Part shown: positions 12,301 through 26,500 of the stretch, one piece after another
Position numbering within the stretch: position 1 is the stretch's first letter
Layout of the letters: every line of letters begins with the position of its first letter
Source of the DNA: Arbacia lixula
Lineage: Eukaryota > Echinodermata > Echinoidea > Arbacioida > Arbaciidae
Length of the DNA: 64,000 bases
Direction: 5' to 3'
Assembly: GCA_963669155.1 (NCBI GenBank)
Contig: OZ022589.1
Coordinates: 62,001-126,000 of the forward strand
Program-made: the position numbers and the translations under genes
Notes under the pieces: model-generated
The model's input: the letters and a program-made list of their open reading frames with translations, nothing else
Databases searched by the model: none
Told to the model about the DNA's origin: nothing

Positions 12301-14535
12301 ATGATTCATGTTCACACATACCTGTAATACTCGCTTTTCGTATGAGCATTAAATTATTCATGTTCACACATTCCTGTAATACTTGCTTCTCGTATGAGCA
12401 TTAAATTATTCATGTTCACACATACCTGTAATACTCGCTTCTCGTGTGAGCATTAAATGATTCATGTTTACACATACCTGTAATACTCGCTTCTCGTATG
12501 AGTATTAAATGATTCATGTTCACACGTACCTGTAATACTCGCTTCTGGTATGAGCATTAAATTATTCGTGTTCACACATACCTGTAATACTCGCTTCTCG
12601 TATCAGTATTAAATGATTCATGTTCACACATACCTGTAATACTCGCTTCTCGTATGAGTATTAAATGATTCATGTTCACACATACCTAAATACTCGCTTC
12701 TGGTATCAGTATTGAATTATTCATGTTCACACATACCTGTAATACTCGCTTCTCGCATGAGTATTAAATGATTCATGTTCACACATACCTGTAATACTCG
12801 CTTCTCGTATGAGTATTAAATGATTCATGTTCACACATACCTGTAATACTCGCTTCTGGTATGAGTATTAAATGATTCATGTTCACACATACCTGTAATA
12901 CTCGCTTCTCGTATGAGTATTAAATGATTCATGTTCACACATACCTGTAATACTCGCTTCTCGTATGAGTATTAAATTATTCATGTTTACACATACCTGT
13001 AATACTCGCTTCTCGTATGAGTATTGAATGATTCATGTTCACACATACCTGTAATACTCGCTTCTCGTATGAGTATTAAATTATTCATGTTTACACATAC
13101 CTGTAATACTCTCTTCTCGTATGAGTATTAAATGATTCATGTTCACACATACCTAAATACTCGCTTCTCGTATGAGTATTTCAATCTCCCGGGAATCGGA
13201 ATTTATTATTTTAATGGAACCATGCATTAGATTTGTAAGCGGTTGGGTGCATTGTGTGAAATCCAGTGGCAGGGAGAATCGTAGAAATCGTAACGACGAG
13301 CAGTTGTGAAGAAAACGAGACTCGACTGCATTGGTCCTATTCTGCTTCAATTGTAAGATTGGAGGCATTGATTGCAACTAATTGCCTTGTGAACTATATC
13401 AATCGTAACTTTGCACATTACAGATAGGAAGTTGACTTGCGAACAATTTAAGATCAATCGTGGCCCTGGTGATGGAATCGTGTCAAAATAGAAGTCGTTA
13501 AAATCAAACAAGACCCGTAATTATGACCCGCATATTTATGTTATTATGACTCACTGAAAATAAACTGTGACCGGTTTTAAATCATGGTACCCCACGTCCC
13601 CTCTCCTGTTGGAATGGGTTATTTATACCATAGGCATTGCGGTGGTCACTCGGTCAAGTTCGAATTACCTTGACCCTCAGTCGTGTTTGACCGCTTAGTA
13701 AATTACCAAGGTCTGACAGCTAATCGAGTTTTGTTTAAATGTTTGCCAGACGTTTCTGCACCAGCGGAGCTTGAAGTGGAATTAAATCTTTAAAGAAGTT
13801 CATTTCTAAGAACCAGTATGTTATTTCCACCTGTTGCTGTCCATGCCCTATAATCATGATAATACAAGCAGTTAGTAAACTAAAATATCTCGCAACTTTT
13901 TATTAAGAAGCTTCATAACGTGTTTTCCCACATATACAGTCCTTAGACTCGAGAGAATGATGCGCATTGTCAATGTCATGACGTCATACCGTGATATACC
14001 AGTATATGTACGTTTGCTGGTGTAATGATAACAATGTTAAATTTCTTTTATGGCACAAGATATACCAGCTACATTGCACTCAGCTGGCATGAATAAAATA
14101 AAGCTGGTATTTCTATCTTCTTAAACCGATAGTATTCATAAATAGTCATGTAAACAGCGCATAACAAACTATTTGTGTGTGGCGAGCGGAATGTTTACTG
14201 CAGAAAGCGAAAGTACAGAAGAGAAAGGAATCCGCCCAATCGACAATTTAAAGATAAGTCGAAGGAGTTTTGGCGACTTGAAATCCCGTCATACAACCCT
14301 CGTAGTTTTCACGGAGCCTACAGGCTGCAGTACTCTGGACATGCTCCAATCACTTGTCACGATTCTGTCAGCGAGGCCATTTCGAGCAAATTGGACGTAA
14401 TCTGGTCATGTGAGAATAGATCAAGAGAATGACTTTGGAGAGAAATTTGTCCTCTCGGTTCAGTGACACTCGAAGACAATGCAGAGAAAGAGAGAGAGTG
14501 AGAGAGAGAGAAGGAGAGAGAGGGGGGAGAGAGAG

Positions 14536-14571
<36 letters not shown>

Positions 14572-17500
14572 GGTACCCCCTGCTTGAAAAGTGAACGTTA
14601 CCCTGATAAATCACCCCAGTACATGTACAAAGGAAAATAGGAGCATGGTAGGAGAAAACAAATTGGAATAGGTTGAAATAAATTGGGGGCAGATTGGTTA
14701 TTAGTAAAATAGTTCAGTATGTCGTAACGTATGTGCGATAACGTGAATACCACACTTTTTATTCAATAGTTTATTCAACAGACTATTATACGTTAATCTT
14801 CGTTTGAAAATATTGAAATTGTCGTGCTATTGTTTTGGATTTGTCGCGCTTGATTGTGTGCTCACAAGTATTTGTTTGTTAGGACCAATCCAAACATGTA
14901 AAATATAGTTTGTTATTTAATCACTATACACGATAATGTTTTACTGTCTTACGTTTATATTGGAGTATTAAGACGAAATCTTGCTTATATAATTTTCGGC
15001 ATGCACGGGCAGCGTCTCGACGGAGAGGTGACTTGTTCGCTTAGTACTGTGAAACAGATTACTGATACGGGCTGTATCAGGGCTGTATCATTCTGAAAGA
15101 TTGAATATTCGAACCTATAAGACATTTCATCATCCATGTAGGTACTACTATCGTTATTGGGATCTCTGCTTGATTGGATACACTGTTTCTGTAGCCGGGT
15201 TGTGCCGGGTTGTACCCTGTTAACGAAGGCAACTGTATGATTTGGCGGTGATGTTGTCGGTTTTTGCATAGTTAAAGTTAAGGCAGGGATGTGGAAGAGG
15301 AGGTCTTTCCTTTTTTTAGGAAGTGTTGCAAGCATAGGCAACCTTTCATTTGTTTATGTGAGCTCATGGAGAGGAAGGAAAACTTTGTCTTCCGTGCATA
15401 CCGAAGAATACACACAGACGTCACTTGGCCATTTTTAATTTGCAGAGAGAGGTTAAATCTTACTTTTGTTATATGCCCACGATCTGTTTCTATTGATTCT
15501 TCTTGTTATATTTGATTCAACTGATTTTGAGGGTGTTATTCTCCTTTAAATGTGCATCCTCCCTCCTTCAGCGACACCATATTAGCGGTAAGTGGAAGGG
15601 TTTGTAACCACGTGTGGGTAATGTCATCGAAGACAGACGCTCTATATGGAGCTGCCCTTCAACTGTTTTCAATTCGTTAGAATGATTAGAGTTTGGATGA
15701 ATCGGTATATTTCAAACTCAGATTGAATTTACCGCGAAGTATCTGGTGCGAATCCCACCCAGTGTTGGTTTGATTCTGGTTTTTCACCAGGGATATGGCA
15801 GCCTAAAATACTCACCCAACAATTGGAACTGTATCGATGTGCTTAAAGACAGTGTGTCCCTTTTGCAGGCCAAAAAATAAACAAAAAAACATGAAACCAC
15901 TGAGAGTGTAATAAAATACTGTATTAGAATTTCCCTCCCAATTATTGAACTTTAGAGGGAAAGTTTACCCTAAAGTTAAGTTGGTTTTAATAAAAGCAGG
16001 AACGTGAAAGAAACAATCAGTGAAGGTTTGACAATAATCCGTCAAAGGATGAGAAAGTTATGATCTTTTAAAATATTGAGTTTGTGACGTCACATGTGAG
16101 GTGCTCTTCCATTATGCCGGGTGCTGCATGAATCCATGAATTGCTCTTTTTTTTTCTGATTTTGATGAAGGAATTATTTGTTTTCGTAGAGGTATGTGTG
16201 TAAAAACGAGTTTGCATGATGTTTCAATGCATATGTAAAATGATCCATATCCTAAGGATAATATCAACATTTAAGAAAAAAGTACACAACATATGGGAGA
16301 GCACCTCGCACGTGACGTCACAAGATCAAAACGTTCTTATCCTATATAAGAGTTTTGATCAAACTTTCACTAATTTCTGGGTGAACTACCCGTTTAAGCG
16401 AAATTATAGCGATCAATAGATTTTGAGGAGGTTTTGGGCGGGTCGTCCGAAACCTATAGCCTATATAGAGACCGAGGACGTGGCTCTCCGCGCCGATCCG
16501 CCCCACAGTGCATGCGTTCAATGGAGCAATACGACTATGAATGTAGACTACGCTCGCTGCGGTTCAAATTTTTAACCAAATAGTTTTTTCACTTTTACTG
16601 AAAATGTTCGTGAAGTTCTGACTGTGAGATTTCGTAAACGTTATTGTTAGGGTATACTTCTGATTTATGACTTACATAGGACACCCTGTGTTTAATGGAT
16701 GGATTTACCTGGTATATTAAAATAAAGCAAGACTATACACGTTTATGCAATGCACAAGCTAGATTTTATCTGATCCAAAGCAAGACTATAATGCATTCAT
16801 GCAATGCACAATCTAGATATTATCTGCTCCAAAGCAAGACTATATGCGTTCATGCAATGCACAATCTAGATATTTTGACAGTTTTAGGGTTAGGGTTAGG
16901 GTATCTAGATAATTTGACAGTTTTAGTTGGGCTCCGATGTAGTTGATGAGAAAGCAGGCTAGAAAACCGAAAACACAAAACACACAAAACGAAGCCAGTA
17001 AAGCAGATAAATCTGAATCTCAAACATCCTTGACCTATTAAATCCCGTGGGTTTTCAGGATCACTCCTAGTTTTGTACTCAGTATGGTGCAACGGGTATT
17101 TCTTGTCGTTTTTTTTACTATGATGAGAGTCTTGGGGGGAGCGTGCATCTTCTGAAAGCCATTATAAGCTTGGATGGGGATTCTCCTGTCGCGCTGTCTA
17201 CTGTCGGGCTATTGCTACAGACGCACAGGGATTCTTTGTTTGGAATGACAATTGTGCGCTTAACCTTAAGGCCTGGAGGATGCTAACTATGGAACTCCAG
17301 TATCAAAATAAGATGGTCTCATTAAAAACATAAACATCTTAGCAAAGCAGGGCAAAAATAGTTTGAGGAAAATTGGACAACCAAGAAAAGTAGTAATGAG
17401 TGTTTTAATGATACGAACATTGACATTTTAGGGAGGCAAAATGACAACTCGACCTTGAGGCCGAGACGTCACTCACAGGCGCTCTTCCTTTGCTATCACA

Positions 17501-20500
17501 TGTAAAAGACCAAATGGAAGAGACGAATCATATCCAGTCATTGTCCTTGCACCAAGAGCCTATATGGTTTATGCCAGCTACGTCATATCATGTATATCTG
17601 GGCAGGTTATTTCTATAGACTAGCTTCACGTTTCTACCATGCGTGTATGAATTATTTGGGCAGTACCCCAATGCTTCTTTGTGCGGCCTTGCGGCATCAG
17701 AACACATATATCACATAGAACAGTACTGGATCTGATAGATTAGGAGTCAACGCACTTGTATCATTTACACTCATATATGGACGATCTCTCCAATGGAAAA
17801 TTAAAAATGGTCCTTATGAACAGGTGGTCTTTATGGACACATAGTATTACACACAAAGCGGTCCAAAGGGATTCAAACTCTATTTACGGACAGGTGGTTT
17901 CAATTATAGACAGTGGTCTTTGATGACAGATGTAACTGTATAATGATGACATTCGTAGAAGGTATTTAAGTTGAGTGGTCCTTGGGAACAAGTCCAGTTT
18001 GTTTCTTTTGCCATGAGAACATGGTAAAGATTTCAAACATAAGCTGCGAAACATAAACCATCAACGCGATGTTTATGTACAATGACATGAAAAGAGTGTA
18101 ATGGTTAGCCTATGTGCTGGCCTGTGGACACAATTCCGTATGTCATATTATGTTAATATAGCCAGATGTGGACACGTACTCCACAGCACAGTAAGGTAGG
18201 CTGTGTGGTGGTATGATCGAAGCAAATCCTAAAATGTTACTATTTACATGATAATTCTTAGAAATAATTGATTAGATGTTATCAAACGTTGTACAATGGT
18301 GACATGACGGGACATGAGTATATCTGGGGTCCTGAAGGTCAACGGTCACAGGTCAAACCCTGAATGTCATTTTTTGCATAACTTGAGAAATGATCACTGA
18401 TTTTCATAAAACTTGGTATAATGGTGATATATGACAGGTCAAGTCTGATGTGGGTCAGAAAGGTCACGGGTCAAAGTCAAATTGTGAAATGTTGTTGTTT
18501 ATGCGATGAATTATGACATATATGACCAAATATTCCCAGGCGTGGTGCAATGATGATAGATGACAGGTCTCTCTCAATTACGTTGTATTTCATAGCCAAA
18601 AAAGCACATTTTCTATGCCTTAAAAGATTACATTTCACTAAATAATCGAGATGTTGGCAATACTTAAGTGTCTGCGCAGGAGGGCGGAGCATTATCAGCC
18701 GACTGCGCGCAATCGATTTTTTTTTTTTTTTTTGCAACAAAGAGAATAATTAAAGATTACTAATTAGTCTGCAAGAACAGCGGTCGTAATAATTGTTCGA
18801 TTGTGTCTACTTTTATTTCGCAGAATGGAAACAACCAGCTGGTAGAGCGCCACAAACGGCAGGCCAGCTATGGCTGGAAGCACACACAGTACCTCATCGC
18901 ATCTCTCAGGCAACAGCTCAACAACAATGATTTATATTGTAAGTACACGAGTATTTAACTGCTTCATTTCAACATTTTCAATACACAAACCATATTTGAA
19001 ACCACGATAATTGATGCATATAACGCCTTTTCAATACATACCTGAGCACTCGTCACTGTTAAGTATATAATATATGTATTTTGATAAGTTTTAAGAACAA
19101 GGGATCAAGGGAAAGGCCTAGAAGGCTCAATTGACAGTAATAGGGTGCAGTATTTTATTCAAAAATATATGCGAAATGTTACCTTTTGTCAGATTTTTGT
19201 CTGACAACCGATCACATATTGTTGCGTAATCTTTGAACTTAGTCCGATTTTGTTAAACTTGGTCTCATACGTAGTGAGACACACCAACGAAAATTCCTGA
19301 CAAGGCGCAGATTTCGTACCCCACCCCCCATTCAAAATAGGGTTAACGACTGAACATGAATATCCTGGTATTTGTTTTGATCTCCCTGATGGTTCATTTC
19401 TGTCCTGTTCTTTGCCTTCCCGCTACTCCAGTCTGTCAGGGAGACGCATTCCTGGGCATCCAATGCCCGGAGGAGCCGCTGTGTGTTCAATGGCATCAGC
19501 TGTGTGACGGGGAACAGGTATCTTTATAACCTCAAATATGCAATCTTTATAACATCAAATATGCTATCTTTATAACACCACATATGCTATCTTTATATCA
19601 CCACATATGCTATCTTTATAACATCACATTTGCCATCTTTATAAGTAAACACGACATATGCTATCTTTATCACGTCGCATTATCTTTTTAGCATCTTCAT
19701 AACATGATGAGTGATGAATTGTCAACTATTTGACCTAATATCACCCAACGTGGTACAACAATTTATTAGATATATGTATGACGGGGCTCTATAATTGAAG
19801 TTGTTGTTTACAATACCCAAGTAGTGAGTTTACTACGTATTAGAGAATAACATTTTACTAAATATGAGAGGGTATTGCAAAACTTAAGTGTCTGCGCAGG
19901 AGGAAAGATGTATACCAGTCGACTGCGCGCAGTCGAACTTGTCTCGTTATAATTACCTAATACCTAAAATAAAACACCAAATATGATATCTGTATAACTG
20001 TGTGTATACCATTTATTGACTTATGACTGATAGTCTCTTCTTTCCTTTGTAGACGTGCGGCCTTGATGTACGGGAAGCGTGCATCAACAGCACGATCGAC
20101 TCATACGGCAGGACGGACGACCGCTTCTGCATGGGCGACGAGAACCCTAAGTGGTGCGTCTGGAAGCGGATGGCGCCAATCAGTAAGTCACGTGATTTAT
20201 CCAGATTAACCATCTTACAGTAGGATTACCAGATTAAAATCCTTTGCAGCAGGATTACTAGATGAATTCCTCGTGAAGGAGGATTACCAGATTAATCCTC
20301 TTGAAGTACGATTACCAGATTAAATCCTCTTGGAGGAGGATTGTCAGCTTAACCGCCTTGAAGTAGGATTACCAGATTAACCCTCTTGAAGTAGGATTAC
20401 CAGATTAACCCTCTTGAAGTAGGATTACAAGATTAACCGTCTTGAAGTAGGATTACAAGATTAACCGTCTTGAAGTAGGATCACCAGATTAACCGTCTTG

Positions 20501-23500
20501 AAGTAGGAATACCAGATTAACCGTTTTGAACTTGGATTACCACATTAACCCTCTTGAAATAGGATTACCAGATTAATCCTCTTGAAGTAGGATTATCAGA
20601 TTAACCCTCTTGAAGTCGGATCACCAGATTAACCGTCTTGAAGTAGGATTACCAGATTAACCCTCTTGAAGTAGGATTACAAGATTAACCGTCTTGAAGT
20701 AGGATTACAAGATTAACCGTCTTGAAGTAGGATCACCAGATTAACCGTCTTGAAGTAGGATTACAAGATTAACCGTCTTGAAGTAGGATCACCAGATTAA
20801 CCGTCTTTAAGTTGGAATACCAGATTAATCGTTTTGAAGTTGGATTACCAGATTAAACCTCTTGAAGTAGGATTACCAGATTAACCCTTTTGAAGTAGGA
20901 TTACCATGTTAATCCTCTTGAAGTAGGATTACAAGATAAACCGTCTTGAAGTAGGATTACCAGATTAACCCTCTTGAAGGAGAATTATCCCCCCATTCTG
21001 GTACATACATGTATGTCACATCGCACGAATATTGAGTATTGGCCAAACATACATATACATGTATATACATGTATAAGTTTGATTGGTACTTATCTGTTCT
21101 CAGGGTGCGGCGAGGATTACGTGATCGAGCAGGGTAAGAAACGACAGCGCTTCCGGGTTCGCAGTCCGGGCTTCCCGTCCAACTACCTGAACGACCGCTA
21201 CTGCTTCTGGACAGTCACCACGTCCCCGCAGCACACACTTAGCGTCAAGTTCCTCCGCTTCGAGACGGAGGCCAACTACGACTTCGTGTCGCTGGGACAG
21301 GGACTTCGACGAGACGACGAAAACACAGTGCTGCTGTACAAGCATTCTGGTGATGTTATTCCGGCTGATTTTAAGACTAATCGCAACATGCAGAACCCCA
21401 ACAAGGTGTGGATCACCTTCAAGTCAGACGACTGGGATAACAAGGCCGGCTTTATTATCGAGGTCGCCGATAGTGGATTCTACGGCAAGTACATGTATGA
21501 TGAAAAGAGGTTGATACGGGGGGGGGGGGGGGGAAATCGGGAGCAAGGGAGAAAGGGAGATACAGGGGAGGGGGAGATAGGAAAAGTAAAACAGGGATAA
21601 AGGGATGGAAAGCGAGCGAATGACGGGCATATGCATAGAAATGTTTTTTGTTGTTTTTGTTCAGGGTGTAATTTTTTCATCCATACTTTCTTGTGACTGT
21701 AATATTTAATTTTGGATATCAATGAAGAAAATCGGAAGATCATGATAGGCATTTTAAAAATATGTTCATCTCAGAGCAGCTTCCTCAATTAAACCCACGG
21801 TATTATATCTTGACAGTACTACTGGTATAGATTGCACATTCAGTGTAGAAGTTAGGTGTTCAGGTTAGAACAGGTTCCACATTTGCTGATAACGAGTTCC
21901 ATAACTTTCGTCCCTCCCCCTTAACCCTAATACTCCCGGGGTATTTCAAAGCTTGTTATTACCGGGGGGGGGGGGGGGCATTATGGCCCCCCCCCCCCCC
22001 CCCGAGATCTCAGCCATGGGTCGCCCGATTGCCTCCAAATTTTGCACAAGGGTAAAGAATTATGTAATCTACAAAGTTGTATAGCTAAATTTACGAAAGT
22101 CCTTTTATTTTTTTTTACCTAATTAATTTATGCTAATTTATGCGAGAAATCATAGATTTTGGTATTTCTCACTAAATAAAGCCTCAGGAATAGCATTTTG
22201 GTACAAATGTCTTTCATAACTCCCTCATCAATTCTTGAAAGAAAAAGATAGGTTGTGGTAATTATTTCTGATGTATTTTATTGTTTTTCAATTTTCTTAT
22301 GTATTTCTTTGTTTTTCGTCAAGCGTATTTTGCTATTTGACAAAATTACAACCACATTTCATTTTATATTGCTCAAAAATATTTGAAACAATGATAACAC
22401 TTATTAGAAAAGTATTTACATAAATTGGAAAAGCTCCTGATTTTATCCATAGGGTTATACACAGTCATATAGAGAAATAGCGAAATTTCAGTGACATGTG
22501 TTCGGTAAACGTAATCTGACACCTGCACGGTAGGTCCGATCGCCATAAATTTGGTATCAAAATGTGCGGGAAGGATCAGAGAAATAAGTCAAGAAATTTC
22601 GTTTCGAAATATTGAGGCGTTAGGAAGTACCGACAAAAATTCGATAGGGGGGCATAATGCCCCCCCCCCCCGGGAGTATTAGGGTTAAACGACTTGTATT
22701 ACTTCATGTGAACCAGGAACGCAGTAACATTATGCTATTATGTCAGCCATATATATATAGTATAATAAAGGTTTTTCAGAAACAGGTTTAAAAAATGAGA
22801 CGAAGAATAGAATCTCTGATCTTTTGACCCTCACACACACCACCACCACCACCACTACCAACATTACCACCATCCTATCCCTTAACAAACCAATGTTTGT
22901 ATTTTGTCCCGTGCTGGTAATTCTGAACACATGTTGAAATGCTGCATACAAGTCTCAAGAATATGACGGACAAACAATATGAACGCTGACTTTCCGTTTC
23001 ATTTCCGGGAATTTGAAGTCAGAAATCAGTGAGCTCATTCGTGCAGGGAAGTGGTATCTTGGCAATTCCACACGCTTTTTTTATTTCATATATATATATC
23101 TTTTGTTACAGATGCTCCGTACATTGCTTCGAATCCCCTTCGAACGGCACCCAGCACAGGTAGGTTGACCTTCACTCTGTGCGTTCAGACTCACCTCCGC
23201 AGTAAAGAACATCTACATGTACCAAGTGGTGCTCTACACCATACTGAAGCCATGTCATCAGAGGCCTTTGCAAAACCCTTGTCATATTACCACAAAGCAA
23301 AGAAGTACCCTCGCTATTGCTCTTTATCATATGTTTTCAATGAAATTTTTCGTACGGGGGAAATTCATTCCGCGATCAATTTCTTCCACTTTCCACATTA
23401 GCAAAATTCTCAATTTCAACCCTGTTTCTAACACGATACCTAACCGTAACGAAAGACGAATATGATATCGGCGAAACAAATATCGGATGATCTATGAAAA

Positions 23501-26500
23501 GGAATTAGAACCTAAACTTAACTCTTTTCTTTTCTCTTTACGCCTAATCGTTCGAAATGAATTATGTTTAACAAATAAACATATTGCAGATATATACATA
23601 AAGCCATGGAAATTTGAATAAAGTTCTAATTCATTCACGTAAATGACCAAAGGACTGTGTGTTTTAAAGTTGATATTCATAGAAAATCCAAAAATATAGC
23701 GATCCATATATCAATGGAAAGCTGAAAGTGTGTAGAAGTCAAATTTATTCATTATTTCGCTTATAAAATAACACACAAGAAATAAAAACAGTTTTTGTAA
23801 CGCATCTCATAATGCTACGAACCCTGCCGTTTGCCGTCCGCGAAAAGAGCGATTTATTGTGACGTAAGGTGAATGGGCACGTAAGCCATCTCCAGCCGCT
23901 ACATTACGTGTTTTATACGTATAGCTCTAGTATATCGTCCTGACTAAATATACCATTTAAGGCTATATTTCACTGTCTTTTAGATTTTTCTTGTTAGTAA
24001 CATTTGAGTAAGTCTTGCACAAATCTAAGAAAAATAATCTCAGCAATAATAAAGTAAGAAAAATGAAAGTATTCTGACCTTTATCGGGAGGTTTTACATT
24101 GAAATACGAAGTCGAGTTTACTGAATTTAATATATACGAGCTGTCGTTCGGAAAAGTTAGTTTTCTTGCACTTGTACATTTTGTAGAGATTATGCCATCT
24201 AACGACCTTTCAATTAAGGCTTACAGATATCTCAAATAATGTTGATAGAAGACATGAGATAATATAATCTAGATATCAAACACTCTATAGACCCATTTAT
24301 ATTTTTCTCGAAAGATTTGTTGACGTTCAACGTCATACATACTGCAGTACGATTATGCACGCGCTAACCATTATAGCCCATGCATAGCGCGACTGCATAT
24401 CGTACGCTATAGCCTTACTGGTGCATTCGCATTCCATGATTACAATGCATGCTCGCGATCGCACACGTACACATACGGGTATTGCGCATCAACTCTCTGC
24501 TCATAGTTCGATATTTCTGCTCGCAAGGGAAAGACAATCAACTGACAACAACTTTTGCATGTATGTACATTGTGTACTATACTTGAGGTCTCTTATTGCG
24601 CGAAATATAAACTGATATGTCAACATGAACGGTATCATAGTACATGTACATGTAGATGTCTGCATCGTAGTTTTAATCTTATACAATTTCATCAGGACTG
24701 TTGACAGAACAATCGAGTCCTGTTCTTTTTTCTGTTTCGTCCCGGCCGACCGGTAGCTAGCTACGGCTACGCTGAGCTACTAGACGGATCGGGCCCACGG
24801 TTATTGCAAACTCGCGCACTAAGTTTTGGAAAAAATAAATACCCTCTAGTCTAAATTATTTCAACTACATACCAATTTTCGGTGCTGTTTGGATCAAGCC
24901 TGGCATGATCCTGGTTGCCCCTTGGCCTAGCATCCCCGTAGTTTTCCATTTGTAGATCGAGATCGACATCTTCTTGAAGATCAGGTTCTGGTTCATGCCG
25001 GTAAGCAATCTCTATAGCGTCCGTAACAACACCATTCGTACTCGCAGCTTGAGCCTGAGGAGCGTTTGATTCATCATCAAAATCTCCCACTTCACCTTCA
25101 TCGATTTCACTATCTGGTCCACTACTAGAGCTAATACTCTCGTCTTCAAGTTCTTCTTCAAAATTGTCGATTTCAAAATCTAAGTCGAGGTCCAACTCAT
25201 CCATTGTTGAAGTCTAAAAAATAGTTCAGTTCACGAAACGTAAACACGAAAGCTGCACGTGACCGATTGTCAAATGAAATCGTGGACATTCAGTTACGTC
25301 ATGCATTGTGGCCTATTTTACGGGACGTAAATTGGGCAGATTTCGAGAGGGAATTTGAGTAGTTTTTGTTTGGATATTTCTGCGCTCCTGGTTTGTTTTG
25401 AAGTTTGGGATTAGCGTTATAATGATCATCAAGTCATAAACTTTACAATGATATCAAATTCAACCGTATTTAAAATCATTGAATATCAACTTTAATTGTT
25501 TTGGTTTTTCCCCACTTTTTGACATTCGGTTCAAATTCTGACAAGGCCGTCTGCCTTCTCACAGTCCAACATAGCATTGCTAGGACAAGAACCAGACAGA
25601 GATTCATTTTCCACAACTATACCTGTTTATCAAAGAGTTTGAATGAGAGATGTTTCGAAGTCAGGCTATTACCAACGTAAAGTGATATGACTTATTAATA
25701 GTAGTCTACATACCAGCCAGTGAGGTGTTCTTTCTTACTTGTTTAATACAGACTGCGGCGGGCGGTTGGCGATTCCCAGTCTAGGAGAGACGGTGGTGAC
25801 GTCACCAGGCTACCCTGAGTACTATTTAGTCCACAAGCGGTGTGAAACGATTGTGTCCGTTCCACCGGGACGGCGAATCGCAGTCAGGTACGAACAAACG
25901 ACACGGGGGGTCTTGGATGTGTGTGTATTACTGAATACATATACACATGTCGCACGCAACGAGTTGATGGCCTATTGTCGTTCAAAATATTAACATTTTC
26001 TGGTGTCAGTGTCATCATTATCATCATGATCATCATCATTATTATTCTCATCATTTTAATCAACATCATTATCATCATGGTTGTTTTGTCACCGTCTCCG
26101 CCTAAATCAAAACCAACGTAATCCTAGTCATCTCCATGTCTTGATCATCTTCAGGCGCAGCAATCTTAAGATGGGGAATATTTTCATTACCCCGTTGTCA
26201 TACTCGCCGTCATCATCATCATCATCATCATGTTCATTAAAACATCGCCACGATTGTAGAAAACGTTATTGTCCTCGTCACCAACTAATTGTTTTTGTGC
26301 TTATGATAATTCATTGTAATTATTCTTACTAAAATTAATTGTCATTGTTCTTGTAATAATTCATTGTTATTGTGCTTATGATAATGAATTGTTATTGTGA
26401 TAATTAAGTGAAAAGAAAAAGTGCCAACACATATAAACGAGAATTGTGAAGCGAAACTGCTTGATTAATTTAAATGTTTGTTACCATCCTGGATGTTTGT

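Larger units (their letters stand above)
7736..18823 (+). other. Intron 1 of the LDLa/CUB gene (11 kb)
   Basis: Bounded by GTAAG and TTTCGCAG. It holds the 52-bp minisatellite, two copies of the CRE-family palindrome, a (CT)n run, poly-G/C tracts and a short TTAGGG run, each listed separately. Outside those I see no coding exon. Confidence 0.8.

Noticed and set aside
12110-13183. CRISPR-like appearance of the repeat array
   Set aside because: Repeats are directly adjacent with no unique spacers, in eukaryotic intron DNA; it is a minisatellite. The same holds for 20195-20985.
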